Shown: positions 7,697-17,336 of the stretch, piece after piece
Layout: each line of letters opens with the position of its first letter
Numbering within the stretch: position 1 is the stretch's first letter
Assembly (NCBI GenBank): GCA_015057325.1
Contig: SVEQ01000004.1
Location: 204,816 to 268,815, forward strand
Length of the DNA: 64,000 nt
Direction of reading: 5' to 3'
Source of the DNA: Lachnospiraceae bacterium
Lineage (GTDB): Bacteria > Bacillota > Clostridia > Lachnospirales > Lachnospiraceae
The notes under the pieces: model-generated
Database searches by the model: none
What the model saw: the letters and a program-made list of their open reading frames with translations, nothing else
Told to the model about the DNA's origin: nothing
Translations under genes and position numbers: made by a program

Positions 7697-8962
7697 CTAC
7701 TCCCAACGAGCATAAAGCGTCTGATCTGTTTTCTTTCCGAAAGTCATATATGGTTTTACACGTACTCCGGCAGCGGGATCTGTGTACCAACCGACAAATG
7801 TGCTTCCGCTCTTTGTAGGTGTCGGCATAACACTATACATTGCACCTTCTGCGATCTTTCTGCTTGAATAAGAAACGGTGCCTCCATTCGCATCAAATGT
7901 AACTGTATGAAATACCAACTTACTATAATCCGGTGATACAACGTATTGCATCTTCCAATGGCTGTATGTTCCTGTAGCCTTTCCTGTTTTTGCGTTAATC
8001 TTTACGGTATCTGCATATACCTGATTATTGTGACCACCGTCACGGAAGGTGATATACACATATTTTCCTTTTTTCTTAACCTTTTCAACAAGAAACATAT
8101 GGCCGCCGCCTGTTGTCTTGGTAACTCTGCAAATGTCACCCTTCTTTAATGTCTTCTTGCCACCTTTACCGGCATATTTCATCTTTTTCCATGTTGTTTT
8201 GTTTTGATATCCGTCTTCAAGTACGCTTCTCGGAAGCCCCGCAACCTCAACACACCACTCGGCAAAATCACCACACCAAAGTACGGGATTATCTCTGTAA
8301 TAATAACCATACTCTGTGTAATTCTTATCACTCTTACTGTTACCGCCAAGATTATTGTTGCTGCTTCCCTCATGATATCCGTACTGGGATTTTGCAACAT
8401 TTATAATATTGTTCCTGATATTGTCGGTAAGTTTTACCTTCATCAGTTTTTTATAATATTTCCCGCTTTTATAACTTTCCGAGAAGTCCCCGCCGATAGC
8501 CATCCAATCAGGAAAAACATCTTCCATACTGATAGCATTTTTATCTCCGGCATAATTAACTAAAACCAACGACGAACAATACTTGAATGCATTTTTCTCT
8601 ATTGTTGTAACTCCTTTTGGAATTGTAATACTTTCCAAAGAACTGCATCCGTAAAATGCACCTTTTTTTATAATCGTTACAGTATCCGGCAACGTTACGG
8701 AAGTAAGCCCTTCATGATTATAAAATGCCCATTCACCGATACTTTGTACGGTAACGCCCTCAATAGTTTCAGGAATAACTGCAGATGTAACCGTTTCCTG
8801 AGCCCATGTAATTTCGCCTGTTGTTATATCAAACCAAAGTTTTCCTCCTTCAACCTCATATCCAACTTGGTTTGATTTGGCACATGTTGATATAAACGGC
8901 AAATTAATTCCTGCAAATAAAACAAGAAAAGTAGCAATAATAAATGTAGCATTTCTCTTCAT
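7697..8962 (-). CDS. Secreted protein with BspA-type leucine-rich repeats, CHAP domain and InlB_B-like repeat
   Basis: The 421-residue product has an N-terminal signal peptide (KRNATFIIATFLVLFAGINL). Residues about 60-130 carry LRR_5/BspA repeats (IGEWAFYNHEGLTSVTLPDT, then IKKGAFYGCSSLESITIPKG). A CHAP/amidase-like domain follows at about 185-340 (SQYGYHEGSS, WCGDFAEWCVEVAGLP with the likely nucleophile Cys, KGGKKTLKKGDICR, GGGHMFLVEKV with the likely His). It ends in a Flg_new/InlB_B-type beta-grasp repeat (VTFDANGGTVSYSS, GSTFVGWYTDPAAG). It probably acts at the cell surface, perhaps on peptidoglycan. I use the ATG at 8962 with GGGGTGA upstream; the GTG at 8971 overlaps that site. Confidence 0.88.
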   Translation of the reverse strand: MKRNATFIIATFLVLFAGINLPFISTCAKSNQVGYEVEGGKLWFDITTGEITWAQETVTSAVIPETIEGVTVQSIGEWAFYNHEGLTSVTLPDTVTIIKKGAFYGCSSLESITIPKGVTTIEKNAFKYCSSLVLVNYAGDKNAISMEDVFPDWMAIGGDFSESYKSGKYYKKLMKVKLTDNIRNNIINVAKSQYGYHEGSSNNNLGGNSKSDKNYTEYGYYYRDNPVLWCGDFAEWCVEVAGLPRSVLEDGYQNKTTWKKMKYAGKGGKKTLKKGDICRVTKTTGGGHMFLVEKVKKKGKYVYITFRDGGHNNQVYADTVKINAKTGKATGTYSHWKMQYVVSPDYSKLVFHTVTFDANGGTVSYSSRKIAEGAMYSVMPTPTKSGSTFVGWYTDPAAGVRVKPYMTFGKKTDQTLYARWE

Positions 8963-8985
8963 AATAATCACCCCTAACGCATTAC

Positions 8986-9498
8986 CTACTGCTTATCATA
9001 ATACTTCTTGCCACTCTTCGGGCTAAAGTATGTTCTTATATATCCGTCCTTCGAAACAAAAACAATCTCATTGGTTTCTTCAAGATAATACACGTCATCT
9101 CCGTCTTCTGCTTCGGTTTTGTGAAGCGAATTAGGATTATTGATTACTTTGTTGGCAGCTTCAAGGTATTCTTCCTTTGTCGAGCAACCAACCTCCTCAC
9201 CGTGTTTGTCGAAATGCTTATCGTATGTTTCTTCATTTCTGAACTTATAAAGTTTGACATCATTTACCTGTTCAAGTGAAGGAATATCCTCTGAAGAACT
9301 TTGCTCGGTTGAAGTTTTTTCACTATCATCTTTTGTTGTTTCTTCTGTTTGTACAGCTTCTGTTGTGGCCTCAGTGGTAGCCTCAGGACGTTGTTTTGCT
9401 GCCTGTTTTGAAAACATCGCAATTAGCATACATATCATAACAAGCGCAACCATATTGATTGTTGACCACCATTTACTTTTTCTGGCATTATTAAACAT
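8986..9498 (-). CDS. Membrane-anchored acidic protein of unknown function
   Basis: The 170-residue product has one N-terminal membrane segment (STINMVALVMICMLIAMFSK). A low-complexity Thr/Glu/Ser linker follows at about residues 35-72 (repeated TTEA, then TEETTKDD and SSSED). After it comes a folded segment of about 90 residues with no recognised family. The topology suggests an outside domain on a flexible stalk. A GAGGTGAG site precedes the ATG. Only 23 bases separate it from the LRR/CHAP gene on the same strand, so the two are probably co-transcribed and surface-related. Confidence 0.75.
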   Translation of the reverse strand: MFNNARKSKWWSTINMVALVMICMLIAMFSKQAAKQRPEATTEATTEAVQTEETTKDDSEKTSTEQSSSEDIPSLEQVNDVKLYKFRNEETYDKHFDKHGEEVGCSTKEEYLEAANKVINNPNSLHKTEAEDGDDVYYLEETNEIVFVSKDGYIRTYFSPKSGKKYYDKQ

Positions 9499-9519
9499 TA
9501 ACTCACCTCATCCAAATAA

Positions 9520-12500
9520 TTAAATATCAAATATTGACAACTGACTACTTTCAGGAAGTCCGTCAAGGATACCTATTTCACTTAACTTCTCTATGGTTGA
9601 TTTGCCAATACCAGCACGGTTTCTCAAATCTTCCTTTGAAATGAAACGCCCCTGTTTAGCCGCTTCCTTAATCTGCGACGCAGCCTTTTCCGCAATTCCA
9701 TCAATAGATGTAAGCGGCGGCATAATCTTACCGTCTATAATCAGGCAATTGATATCATCTGCTTTGTATATATCGATTGGAAGAAACTCAAGACCACGCG
9801 CATACATTTCCTGAACGAGCTGCATATCACCGAGAGTATCCTCTTCAGCCGCTGTTCTTTCATACTTACCCTTATTATTCAGTTCTTTCATTACGGCCTC
9901 TAGATGCTCCCTACCCTGACACATTTTCTCATAGTTAAATGCCTTCGCTCTAATACTAAAATATGCTGCATAATAAGCAAGGGGCTCATTTATCTTAAAC
10001 CATGCAATACGCCAAGCCATCATAACGTAAGCAGCTGCATGCGCCTTCGGGAACATGTACTTAATCAGATTGCAGGACCAAATATACCAATCCGGCACGT
10101 TATGAGCCTTCATGTCTTCAACCCAGCCGTCCCATTTATCACAGGCACCCTTCGCAACCTTACCTTTACGCACATTTTCCATGATTTTAAATGCATCACC
10201 GGGTTCAAGTCCCATATGAATCAAATACACCATGATATCATCACGACAACATATCGCGCCTGAAAGCTCGGTCTTACCTTCCGCAATAAGCTTCTGTGCA
10301 TTGTTAAGCCACACGTCTGTACCATGCGAAAGACCGGATATTCTAACCAAATCGGAGAAGTTCTTCGGCTTTGTATCCACAAGCATCTGTATAACAAATG
10401 CTGTACCAAACTCCGGGATTCCCAGTGAGCCCGTCGGAACACCACCGATATCCTCAGGCTTAATACCCAGCACTTCAGGACTATGGAATAACGACATAAC
10501 GCCCTTGTCATCAAGTTTAATTGTCTTGGCATCCTTACCTGTAAGGTCCTCTAGACGTCTTATAATGGTCGGATCGTCGTGTCCTAATATATCAAGCTTA
10601 AGTAAGTTTGCATCAATGGAATGGTACTCAAAATGAGTTGTAACGGTACTTGTTTTCATATCGTTAGCCGGATGCTGTACTGCCGTAAACTCGTAAATCT
10701 CTCTATCACTTGGCACGACAACAATACCACCGGGATGCTGTCCTGTAGTTCTCTTAACACCAACGCAGCCCTGTGCCACTCTGGCAAGCTCGCAACGACG
10801 CTTATGTTGACCGCGTTCCTGATAATATTTAAATACAAGCTGCTCGGCAGTCTTCTCTGCAATCGTACCGATTGTTCCGGCACGGAAAGCATGACCTTTA
10901 CCAAAAAGCGTCTCTGTATATTGATGAGCATTCGCCTGATATTCACCCGAGAAATTAAGGTCGATATCCGGCTCCTTGTCTCCGTAGAATCCAAGGAATG
11001 TCTCAAAAGGAATATCATGTCCCTCTTTGTTCATTCTTGTTCCGCATTTTGGACAATCCATATCAGGCATATCACAACCCGAACTTCCCGAATAACTTTT
11101 AACAAGGTCCGACTCAAAATCCGTATAGAAGCAATGCGGACATATATAGTGAGCAGCAAGTGGATTAACCTCTGTAATTCCTGCCATTGTTGCAACAAAT
11201 GATGAGCCTACGGAACCACGCGAACCAACAAGATATCCGTGGTCATTTGAATCCCAAACGAGTTTTTGCGCGATAATGTACATAACTGCATAACCATTAC
11301 CGATAATCGAAGTAAGCTCTTTTTCAAGTCTGCTTGTAACCTGTTCCGGCAAATCAGGACCATATATTTCATGTGCCTTGTCATAACATATACGTCTAAG
11401 CTCCTCGTCCGAGTTCTCGATAACAGGAGGACATTTATCAGGGCTTACAGGATAGATTTTCTCAATCATGTTAGCGATTTTATTTGTATTATCAATAACG
11501 ACCTCTCTTGCCTTCTCGCTTCCCAGATAGGCAAACTCAGCAAGCATTTCTTCTGTAGTTCTAAAGAAAAGCGGCGCCTGATCATCAGCATCCTTAAATC
11601 CTTTAGAAGCCATAATAACAGCACGATACAAAGAATCCTCAGGATCAAGGAAATGAACGTCACAAGTCGCAACTACAGGTTTATTATAAGTCTCTCCAAG
11701 CTCTACGATTTTCTTGTTAACATTCTGCAAATCCTCATCGGTATTAATGTCAGCAAGTTTCTCATCCGCTTTCATGAAAGCGTTATTACCAATAGGCTGT
11801 ATTTCAAGATAATCATAGAATCTTACAATTCTGTCAATCTCATCATCATTTGCTCCACCAATCAACGCGCGATAAAGTTCCCCCGCTTCACACGCCGAAC
11901 CAAGAATAAGACCTTCTCTATATTTGTCAATTAAACTCTTTGGCATAATCGGTCTCGTATTAAAGTAATCAAGATGCGAAGCCGAAATCAGTCTGTTGAG
12001 ATTAACACGTCCAATCTCGTTTTTGGCAAGAATAATTCCATGATATCTTCTTGACTTTCTGATTGTTTCAGCTGAATTGGATGCCATAGAATTGACTTCA
12101 TCAAGGTTATTAACACCCTTATCTTTGAGCATATCAAGAAAACGCAGGAAAATCTGCGCTGTAACTTCCGCATCAGCAACCGCTCTATGATGATGTTCAT
12201 TCTTAAGTCCCAAATGCTTACACAAACGGTCAAGAGTGTATTTACCAAGTTCAGGACAAAGAATATGTCCAAGTGTCATCGTATCAAGAATCGAATAATT
12301 GGTTGCTAGTCCCAAATCGTCTGCAAACTTCTTGATAAATGTTGTATCAAACACCGCGTTATGAGCAACAACCGCACTGTCACCAACGAAATCAAGGAAC
12401 TGCGGTAATATTACATCTATAGTAGGTGCATTGATAACCATATCATCAGTTATTGATGTAAGTTGTGTAATATCATACGGAATAGGTACTTGCGGATTAA

Positions 12501-13989
12501 TAAACTCTGAAAATCTGTCCACAATCTCACCGTTTGAGATTTTAACAGCACCTATCTCTATAATCTGACATTTCTTTGGATTAAGACCTGTAGTTTCAAT
12601 ATCAAATACAACATAATCAGAATCGAGAGCCTGACCATGAGAATTGGTGATAAAATCCTTCATATCATCAACAAAATAGCCCTCAACACCGTATATAATT
12701 TTGAAAGGATCATCATGCTTGATACAGTGATTAGCAACCGGGAACGCCTGCGCAACACCGTGATCGGTAATTGCGATAGCCGGATGTCCCCATTTCTTCG
12801 CACGCGCAATGATATCCTCTACAGGAACAACGCTGTCGTTATCACTGTAAACAGTATGCATATGAAGCTCGACACGTTTATCAAGCGCATTATCCATACG
12901 TTCAACTCTGTTGTCGGATGCTCCTTTTATTCCCTCTATTCTGCCAAACTCAAGTTCGCCGGAGAATTTATCTATAGCAACAGAACCTTTTATTTTGTAG
13001 AAGTTCTTCGCCTTAAAATCCTGTTTAAATAAAGCCCATTCGTCTTTTTCCATAAAGAGTTTTCCGGAAATTGAATCCGTGAAATCCGTTATTGAGAAAA
13101 TTATAATAAGACTTCCCCTTTTTGTTTCCTTCTCTTCAATAGCAAATACCTGGCCCTTGACTACTACATCATTTATCGGCTCCTGAATCTCGCAGATAGG
13201 CATTTCATCACCTTCTACATTTTTACCGTATATAGCATCAGGATCATGTTTTAAAACCTTGCGTCTTTGGAATCCTTCAGAACGACCTTTGTTCTCAGAT
13301 TTCTTTTCCGGCGCTTTGGCAGCTGGTGCTTTATCCTTGTTATCAGCATTTTTAGAATCCGCATTTTCTCCTTTTGAACCACCCTCACCATTAACTTCTT
13401 GCGCCTGCTCGGATTTCTCCATAATCTGCATTACTTCCATCTTAAGTGCATGGTCGTTGGCACGGCGTATCGCCTCTTTCTGAGCCTCTGTAAAGTCAAA
13501 ACCTACCGATATCTCATAATCAAATCTTTCCTTATACACATGTTCAAGAAAATTCTTGATGTGTAATGATTTCTGTCTCGCTACAAATGTATCATCAAGT
13601 GTAAGATGCAATACATTATCAGTAACATACCATTCTGATTTTCTTACCAAATGATACAAAACATTAGACTCTTTGTATAATTCTAATAAAAGACTATCCT
13701 TATATATATCAGTCAACGACTTGATATTATACTGTGCAGACAGTCTGTAATGCTCGACAAAAAGGACTCTGAATCTGTTTTGAAACAAAAATGAACCTAA
13801 GGAATCTTCCATTTCATAAATATGTTCCTTAGGTATCAAAACCTTACTGTCTATATATATTTTAAGTTGTTTGTTGGCTTTTGACATGACCACATCGGTA
13901 ACTATAACGTCCTCAAACATTTTGCGAAATTCAGACGAACAGTTATATTCCGGGAACACATCAAAAAAAAGTTTTCCTTCCTGTACCAC
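9520..13989 (-). CDS. polC: DNA polymerase III alpha subunit, Gram-positive type PolC
   Basis: PolC is the replicative polymerase of low-GC Gram-positives, with its own proofreading domain. Features in order over 1489 residues: an N-terminal region with an Ala/Lys-rich linker, an OB-fold (about 270-355), a PHP domain (HMHTVYSD near 377), an inserted DEDDh exonuclease (VVFDIETTGLNP near 461), a zinc-binding motif (CPHC near 950 and CPKC after it), and the polymerase palm (PDIDLNFSGEYQ near 1008). The start is GTG at 13989 with GGGAGTGA upstream; the next codons contain no better site. The length is normal for the family. It heads toward ispG by only 17 bases, so it belongs to the same transcript as the upstream isoprenoid genes. 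Confidence 0.97.
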   Translation of the reverse strand: MVQEGKLFFDVFPEYNCSSEFRKMFEDVIVTDVVMSKANKQLKIYIDSKVLIPKEHIYEMEDSLGSFLFQNRFRVLFVEHYRLSAQYNIKSLTDIYKDSLLLELYKESNVLYHLVRKSEWYVTDNVLHLTLDDTFVARQKSLHIKNFLEHVYKERFDYEISVGFDFTEAQKEAIRRANDHALKMEVMQIMEKSEQAQEVNGEGGSKGENADSKNADNKDKAPAAKAPEKKSENKGRSEGFQRRKVLKHDPDAIYGKNVEGDEMPICEIQEPINDVVVKGQVFAIEEKETKRGSLIIIFSITDFTDSISGKLFMEKDEWALFKQDFKAKNFYKIKGSVAIDKFSGELEFGRIEGIKGASDNRVERMDNALDKRVELHMHTVYSDNDSVVPVEDIIARAKKWGHPAIAITDHGVAQAFPVANHCIKHDDPFKIIYGVEGYFVDDMKDFITNSHGQALDSDYVVFDIETTGLNPKKCQIIEIGAVKISNGEIVDRFSEFINPQVPIPYDITQLTSITDDMVINAPTIDVILPQFLDFVGDSAVVAHNAVFDTTFIKKFADDLGLATNYSILDTMTLGHILCPELGKYTLDRLCKHLGLKNEHHHRAVADAEVTAQIFLRFLDMLKDKGVNNLDEVNSMASNSAETIRKSRRYHGIILAKNEIGRVNLNRLISASHLDYFNTRPIMPKSLIDKYREGLILGSACEAGELYRALIGGANDDEIDRIVRFYDYLEIQPIGNNAFMKADEKLADINTDEDLQNVNKKIVELGETYNKPVVATCDVHFLDPEDSLYRAVIMASKGFKDADDQAPLFFRTTEEMLAEFAYLGSEKAREVVIDNTNKIANMIEKIYPVSPDKCPPVIENSDEELRRICYDKAHEIYGPDLPEQVTSRLEKELTSIIGNGYAVMYIIAQKLVWDSNDHGYLVGSRGSVGSSFVATMAGITEVNPLAAHYICPHCFYTDFESDLVKSYSGSSGCDMPDMDCPKCGTRMNKEGHDIPFETFLGFYGDKEPDIDLNFSGEYQANAHQYTETLFGKGHAFRAGTIGTIAEKTAEQLVFKYYQERGQHKRRCELARVAQGCVGVKRTTGQHPGGIVVVPSDREIYEFTAVQHPANDMKTSTVTTHFEYHSIDANLLKLDILGHDDPTIIRRLEDLTGKDAKTIKLDDKGVMSLFHSPEVLGIKPEDIGGVPTGSLGIPEFGTAFVIQMLVDTKPKNFSDLVRISGLSHGTDVWLNNAQKLIAEGKTELSGAICCRDDIMVYLIHMGLEPGDAFKIMENVRKGKVAKGACDKWDGWVEDMKAHNVPDWYIWSCNLIKYMFPKAHAAAYVMMAWRIAWFKINEPLAYYAAYFSIRAKAFNYEKMCQGREHLEAVMKELNNKGKYERTAAEEDTLGDMQLVQEMYARGLEFLPIDIYKADDINCLIIDGKIMPPLTSIDGIAEKAASQIKEAAKQGRFISKEDLRNRAGIGKSTIEKLSEIGILDGLPESSQLSIFDI

Positions 13990-14006
13990 AGTAATTCACT
14001 CCCAAA

Positions 14007-15059
14007 TTATTTCCAGTTCTTAAGTTCCTCTTCAAGTGCCGGAATAAACATATCTTCCGGTAACTTCTTAATAATTTCTCCGTGCTTAATAAGCAGACCT
14101 TCACCCTTGCCGCCTGCTATTCCAAGATCAGCTTCCTTCGCTTCACCGGGGCCATTTACAACACAACCCATAACCGCAATCTTAATGTTAAGGTGCTCGT
14201 AATTAGCTGCAAGATTCTCCACCTGATTAGCAAGTCCAATAAGGTCAATCGATGTTCTTCCGCATGTTGGACATGATACAACTTCAATTCCGCCTTCACG
14301 AAGTCCCAAAGTCTTCAAAATAAGTTTAGCTGATACAACCTCATTGACAGGGTCACCTGTAAGCGATACACGAATAGTATCGCCAATACCCTGATTAAGT
14401 ATAATTCCAAGACCAACAGCAGACTTAATGTTACCTCTTGTAAGCGTGCCGGCCTCTGTGATTCCAACATGCAACGGATAATTTGTCTGTTCTGCAATCA
14501 ATTCATGAGCTTTAACACACATGAGCACGTCAGAAGATTTGATACTGATTACAATGTTATCAAAATCCTCCTGTTCAAGCATAGACACTTTATCAAGCGC
14601 ACTCTCAACAATTCCTTCAGCAGTTACGCCACCGTACTTTTCGACAAGTTCTTTCTCAAGTGAGCCGCTGTTAACACCAACACGAATAGGTACGTTATAC
14701 TTCTTGGCGCACTCAACAACCTTCTTGATATTATCTCTGCCACCAATGTTTCCGGGATTAATTCTAATCTTATCAGCACCGTGTTCCATAGCCATAATAG
14801 CCATTTTGTAGTCGAAATGAATATCTGCAACGATAGGGATATGAATAGACTCCTTGATTTTAGCAAATGCTTTTGCCGCATCTTCGTTATTGGCAGTTGA
14901 ACGAATAATATCGCAACCTGCTTTTTCAAGTTCTAAAATCTGTGCAACAGTAGCCTTAACATCTTCTGTTTTAGTATTAGTCATTGACTGAATAAGAATA
15001 GGATTACCGCCACCGATAATACGATTACCTATCTTAACTGCTTTTGTATGCTCTCTCAT
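14007..15059 (-). CDS. ispG: 4-hydroxy-3-methylbut-2-enyl diphosphate synthase (IspG/GcpE)
   Basis: IspG converts methylerythritol cyclodiphosphate to HMBPP in the DXP isoprenoid pathway, using a [4Fe-4S] cluster. The 350-residue protein has the N-terminal TIM barrel (QSMTNTKTEDVKAT, VADIHFDYKMA, RINPGNIGG). The C-terminal cluster domain has CPTCGR and the third cysteine in GCVVNGPGEAKEADLGIAGG. The ATG has GGAGAA upstream. It lies between rseP and polC on one strand. Other pathway steps in the window are dxr (16157-17311) and an IspH fusion (44008-45966), so the organism uses the DXP route. Confidence 0.97.
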   Translation of the reverse strand: MREHTKAVKIGNRIIGGGNPILIQSMTNTKTEDVKATVAQILELEKAGCDIIRSTANNEDAAKAFAKIKESIHIPIVADIHFDYKMAIMAMEHGADKIRINPGNIGGRDNIKKVVECAKKYNVPIRVGVNSGSLEKELVEKYGGVTAEGIVESALDKVSMLEQEDFDNIVISIKSSDVLMCVKAHELIAEQTNYPLHVGITEAGTLTRGNIKSAVGLGIILNQGIGDTIRVSLTGDPVNEVVSAKLILKTLGLREGGIEVVSCPTCGRTSIDLIGLANQVENLAANYEHLNIKIAVMGCVVNGPGEAKEADLGIAGGKGEGLLIKHGEIIKKLPEDMFIPALEEELKNWK

Positions 15060-15086
15060 AACAATTCTCCGTTCTAAACACGCCTG

Positions 15087-16157
15087 TTATCGTACCATAA
15101 TTTTAAATATATCCTGACAAAGCACTATCGCCATGAGTCCAAGAAGCAAAGCAAAACCGATTGAATTGATAACCGCTTCAATCTTAATCGGAATTCTCTT
15201 CTTAAATATTCCTTCAAACACAAGGAATAATGCTCTTCCACCATCAAGTGCAGGTATCGGAAGAAGGTTCATAACTCCAAGGTTAGCACTTATCATTATT
15301 GAAAAGTTAATCATATTAAGAATAACATTAATTATCGCAAGTGAAGTATCACCCTCCGCACTGTCTTTTGCCTCATTAATGGTATCATTCATCATAGAAA
15401 CAATACCGACAGGTCCGGAAAGTTTGTTAAGACCAAGTTTTCCTGTAATCAAATACTTAAGACTTAAATATACCGTTTTAATCTGATATCGCATCTCAAG
15501 AAAACTGTATTTGACAACATTTAGCACTCCTTTTCTCTCACGTCCGCCTCCGCTGATTCCCATAATATAACCGTTATCGGTCTTTTCAGGAGTAAATGTA
15601 AAGTCGAGCTTTTCGCCTTTTCTGTTGACTGTAAGTGTAATATCCCTACCTGTCTGATCAAGCTGCGAATATACCATAACCTCACGGAAATTAAAGATTC
15701 TGTGACCGTTATAATACATAATAGTATCACCTTCTCTAACACCCGCAACATACGCTGGACTTGTTTCAGAAAAACCGTAAATTACCGGCTTATCATAACC
15801 ACAAAGACCAATCAAAACTAATGATAAAATAAATGCTAAAATAAAATTAAAAATTGGTCCCGCAACAACAACCGCAAATCTCGCAAGTACTCCTTTTGAA
15901 CTAAATGAGTGCTCATCATCAACCTCTTCCTCTTCACCAAGCATCATACAAAAACCGCCCATAGGTATTGCACGAAGCGAATACTTTGTCTCCTTTTTCT
16001 GAAAAGAAAATATCTTCGGTCCCATTCCTACAGCGAACTCAATAACATGTATTCCGTTCTTTTTTGCGAGAAGGAAATGTCCAAGCTCATGGAAAAATAT
16101 AATAAGACCAAATACAAAAAGGCCGATTATAACGTTAATAATCGTGCTTAAGTTCAT
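15087..16157 (-). CDS. rseP: Site-2 membrane metalloprotease RseP
   Basis: This intramembrane zinc protease cleaves membrane-bound regulators such as anti-sigma factors. The 356-residue product has the HExxH motif in FFHELGHFLLAKKNGI in the first membrane segment. A PDZ domain follows (AYVAGVREGDTIMYYNGHRI), and the third zinc ligand lies in NLLPIPALDGGRALF near the C terminus. Three to four membrane segments are visible. I start at the ATG at 16157, which overlaps the dxr stop as TAATG with a GGTGG site; an alternative start three codons upstream lies inside dxr. It is sandwiched between dxr and ispG, a common clostridial order. Confidence 0.95.
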   Translation of the reverse strand: MNLSTIINVIIGLFVFGLIIFFHELGHFLLAKKNGIHVIEFAVGMGPKIFSFQKKETKYSLRAIPMGGFCMMLGEEEEVDDEHSFSSKGVLARFAVVVAGPIFNFILAFILSLVLIGLCGYDKPVIYGFSETSPAYVAGVREGDTIMYYNGHRIFNFREVMVYSQLDQTGRDITLTVNRKGEKLDFTFTPEKTDNGYIMGISGGGRERKGVLNVVKYSFLEMRYQIKTVYLSLKYLITGKLGLNKLSGPVGIVSMMNDTINEAKDSAEGDTSLAIINVILNMINFSIMISANLGVMNLLPIPALDGGRALFLVFEGIFKKRIPIKIEAVINSIGFALLLGLMAIVLCQDIFKIMVR

Positions 16158-17311
16158 TAATTCCACCTACTCTCAATTGAATCATAAACCCATTTCTCAG
16201 TCTCTAAAATCTGTGAAACATCAGGGTTATCAATATTTTTATGATTCTTCATACAATAATCAATCATTTCATATATCTCAAGAAAACGAATCTTGCCATC
16301 AAGAAATCTTGCAACCGCACACTCATTTGCCGCATTAAATACTGTTGGCATGCTTCCACCTGTTTCAATTGCATTATACGCATATTTAAGACCTAAAAAT
16401 GTATCCGGATCAGGCTTTGAAAACGTAATCTCTGAAAGTGTAGAGAAATCAAGTCTTTTGCCATCAAGGAATATACGCTTAGGATAATAAAGTGCATACT
16501 GTATCGGAAGTCTCATATCCGGTGTACCAAGCTGTGCCATAACAGCACCGTCATCAAACTCAACCATTGAGTGAATAATACTTTGCGGCTGAACAACGAC
16601 TTCTATTTGCGAAGGTTCTACATCGAATAGCCATTTGGCTTCAATAACCTCAAGTCCCTTATTAACCATTGTTGAAGAATCAATTGTAATCTTACGTCCC
16701 ATCGACCAATTAGGATGCTTAAGCGCCATTTCAAGCGTTACACCTTCTAACTGTTCTTTGGTCATTCCTCTAAATGGTCCACCTGAAGCGGTAAGTAATA
16801 TCTTGCTTATATGATTGTCACGTTCTCCGTTAAGGCACTGGAAAATCGCTGAATGCTCGCTGTCAACAGGAAGAATGGAAACACCCTTTTCCTTTGCAAG
16901 CGGCATAATAATATGTCCTGCCGTAACAAGAGTTTCCTTGTTAGCAAGACCGATATCTTTACCAGCTTTGATTGCTTCAATTGTTGGAACAATTCCTATC
17001 ATTCCTACAACTGCAGTTATAATAATATCCGACTCCTCCATAACTGCAAGTTCAATAAGACCGTCCATCCCGCTTACAATACGGCACGCCGGTGTAACAT
17101 CTTTGATGTTATCTTCTAACTCTTTGGCCTTATCTTCATTATATACAGCACAAAGTCTTGGGTGAAATTGTCTAATCTGTTCTTCAAGCATTTTGATATT
17201 GGAAGAAGCGGAAATCGCTACAACCTCCAAATCATTAGGATTTGCAGAAATTACATCTAAAGTCTGGGTTCCGATTGAACCCGTAGAACCCAGTATCGCT
17301 ACTTTTTTCAT
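16157..17311 (-). CDS. dxr: 1-deoxy-D-xylulose 5-phosphate reductoisomerase
   Basis: Dxr catalyses the NADPH-dependent conversion of DXP to methylerythritol 4-phosphate, the first committed step of the DXP pathway. The 384-residue protein has the nucleotide-binding start KKVAILGSTGSIGTQTLDVI. The metal/substrate motif is LPVDSEHSAIFQCLNGE, followed by TASGGPFRG, PNWSMGRKITIDSSTM and NKGLEVIEAKWLF. Its length is normal. The stop codon overlaps the rseP start by one base, so translation is probably coupled. It is 25 bases downstream of cdsA. Confidence 0.97.
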   Translation of the reverse strand: MKKVAILGSTGSIGTQTLDVISANPNDLEVVAISASSNIKMLEEQIRQFHPRLCAVYNEDKAKELEDNIKDVTPACRIVSGMDGLIELAVMEESDIIITAVVGMIGIVPTIEAIKAGKDIGLANKETLVTAGHIIMPLAKEKGVSILPVDSEHSAIFQCLNGERDNHISKILLTASGGPFRGMTKEQLEGVTLEMALKHPNWSMGRKITIDSSTMVNKGLEVIEAKWLFDVEPSQIEVVVQPQSIIHSMVEFDDGAVMAQLGTPDMRLPIQYALYYPKRIFLDGKRLDFSTLSEITFSKPDPDTFLGLKYAYNAIETGGSMPTVFNAANECAVARFLDGKIRFLEIYEMIDYCMKNHKNIDNPDVSQILETEKWVYDSIESRWN

Positions 17312-17336
17312 TATAATCCTCCATAATCAGGCAATA

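Noticed and set aside
8149..8563. Overlapping plus-strand frames within the LRR/CHAP gene
   Set aside because: They lack start sites and family motifs and are explained by the minus-strand gene.
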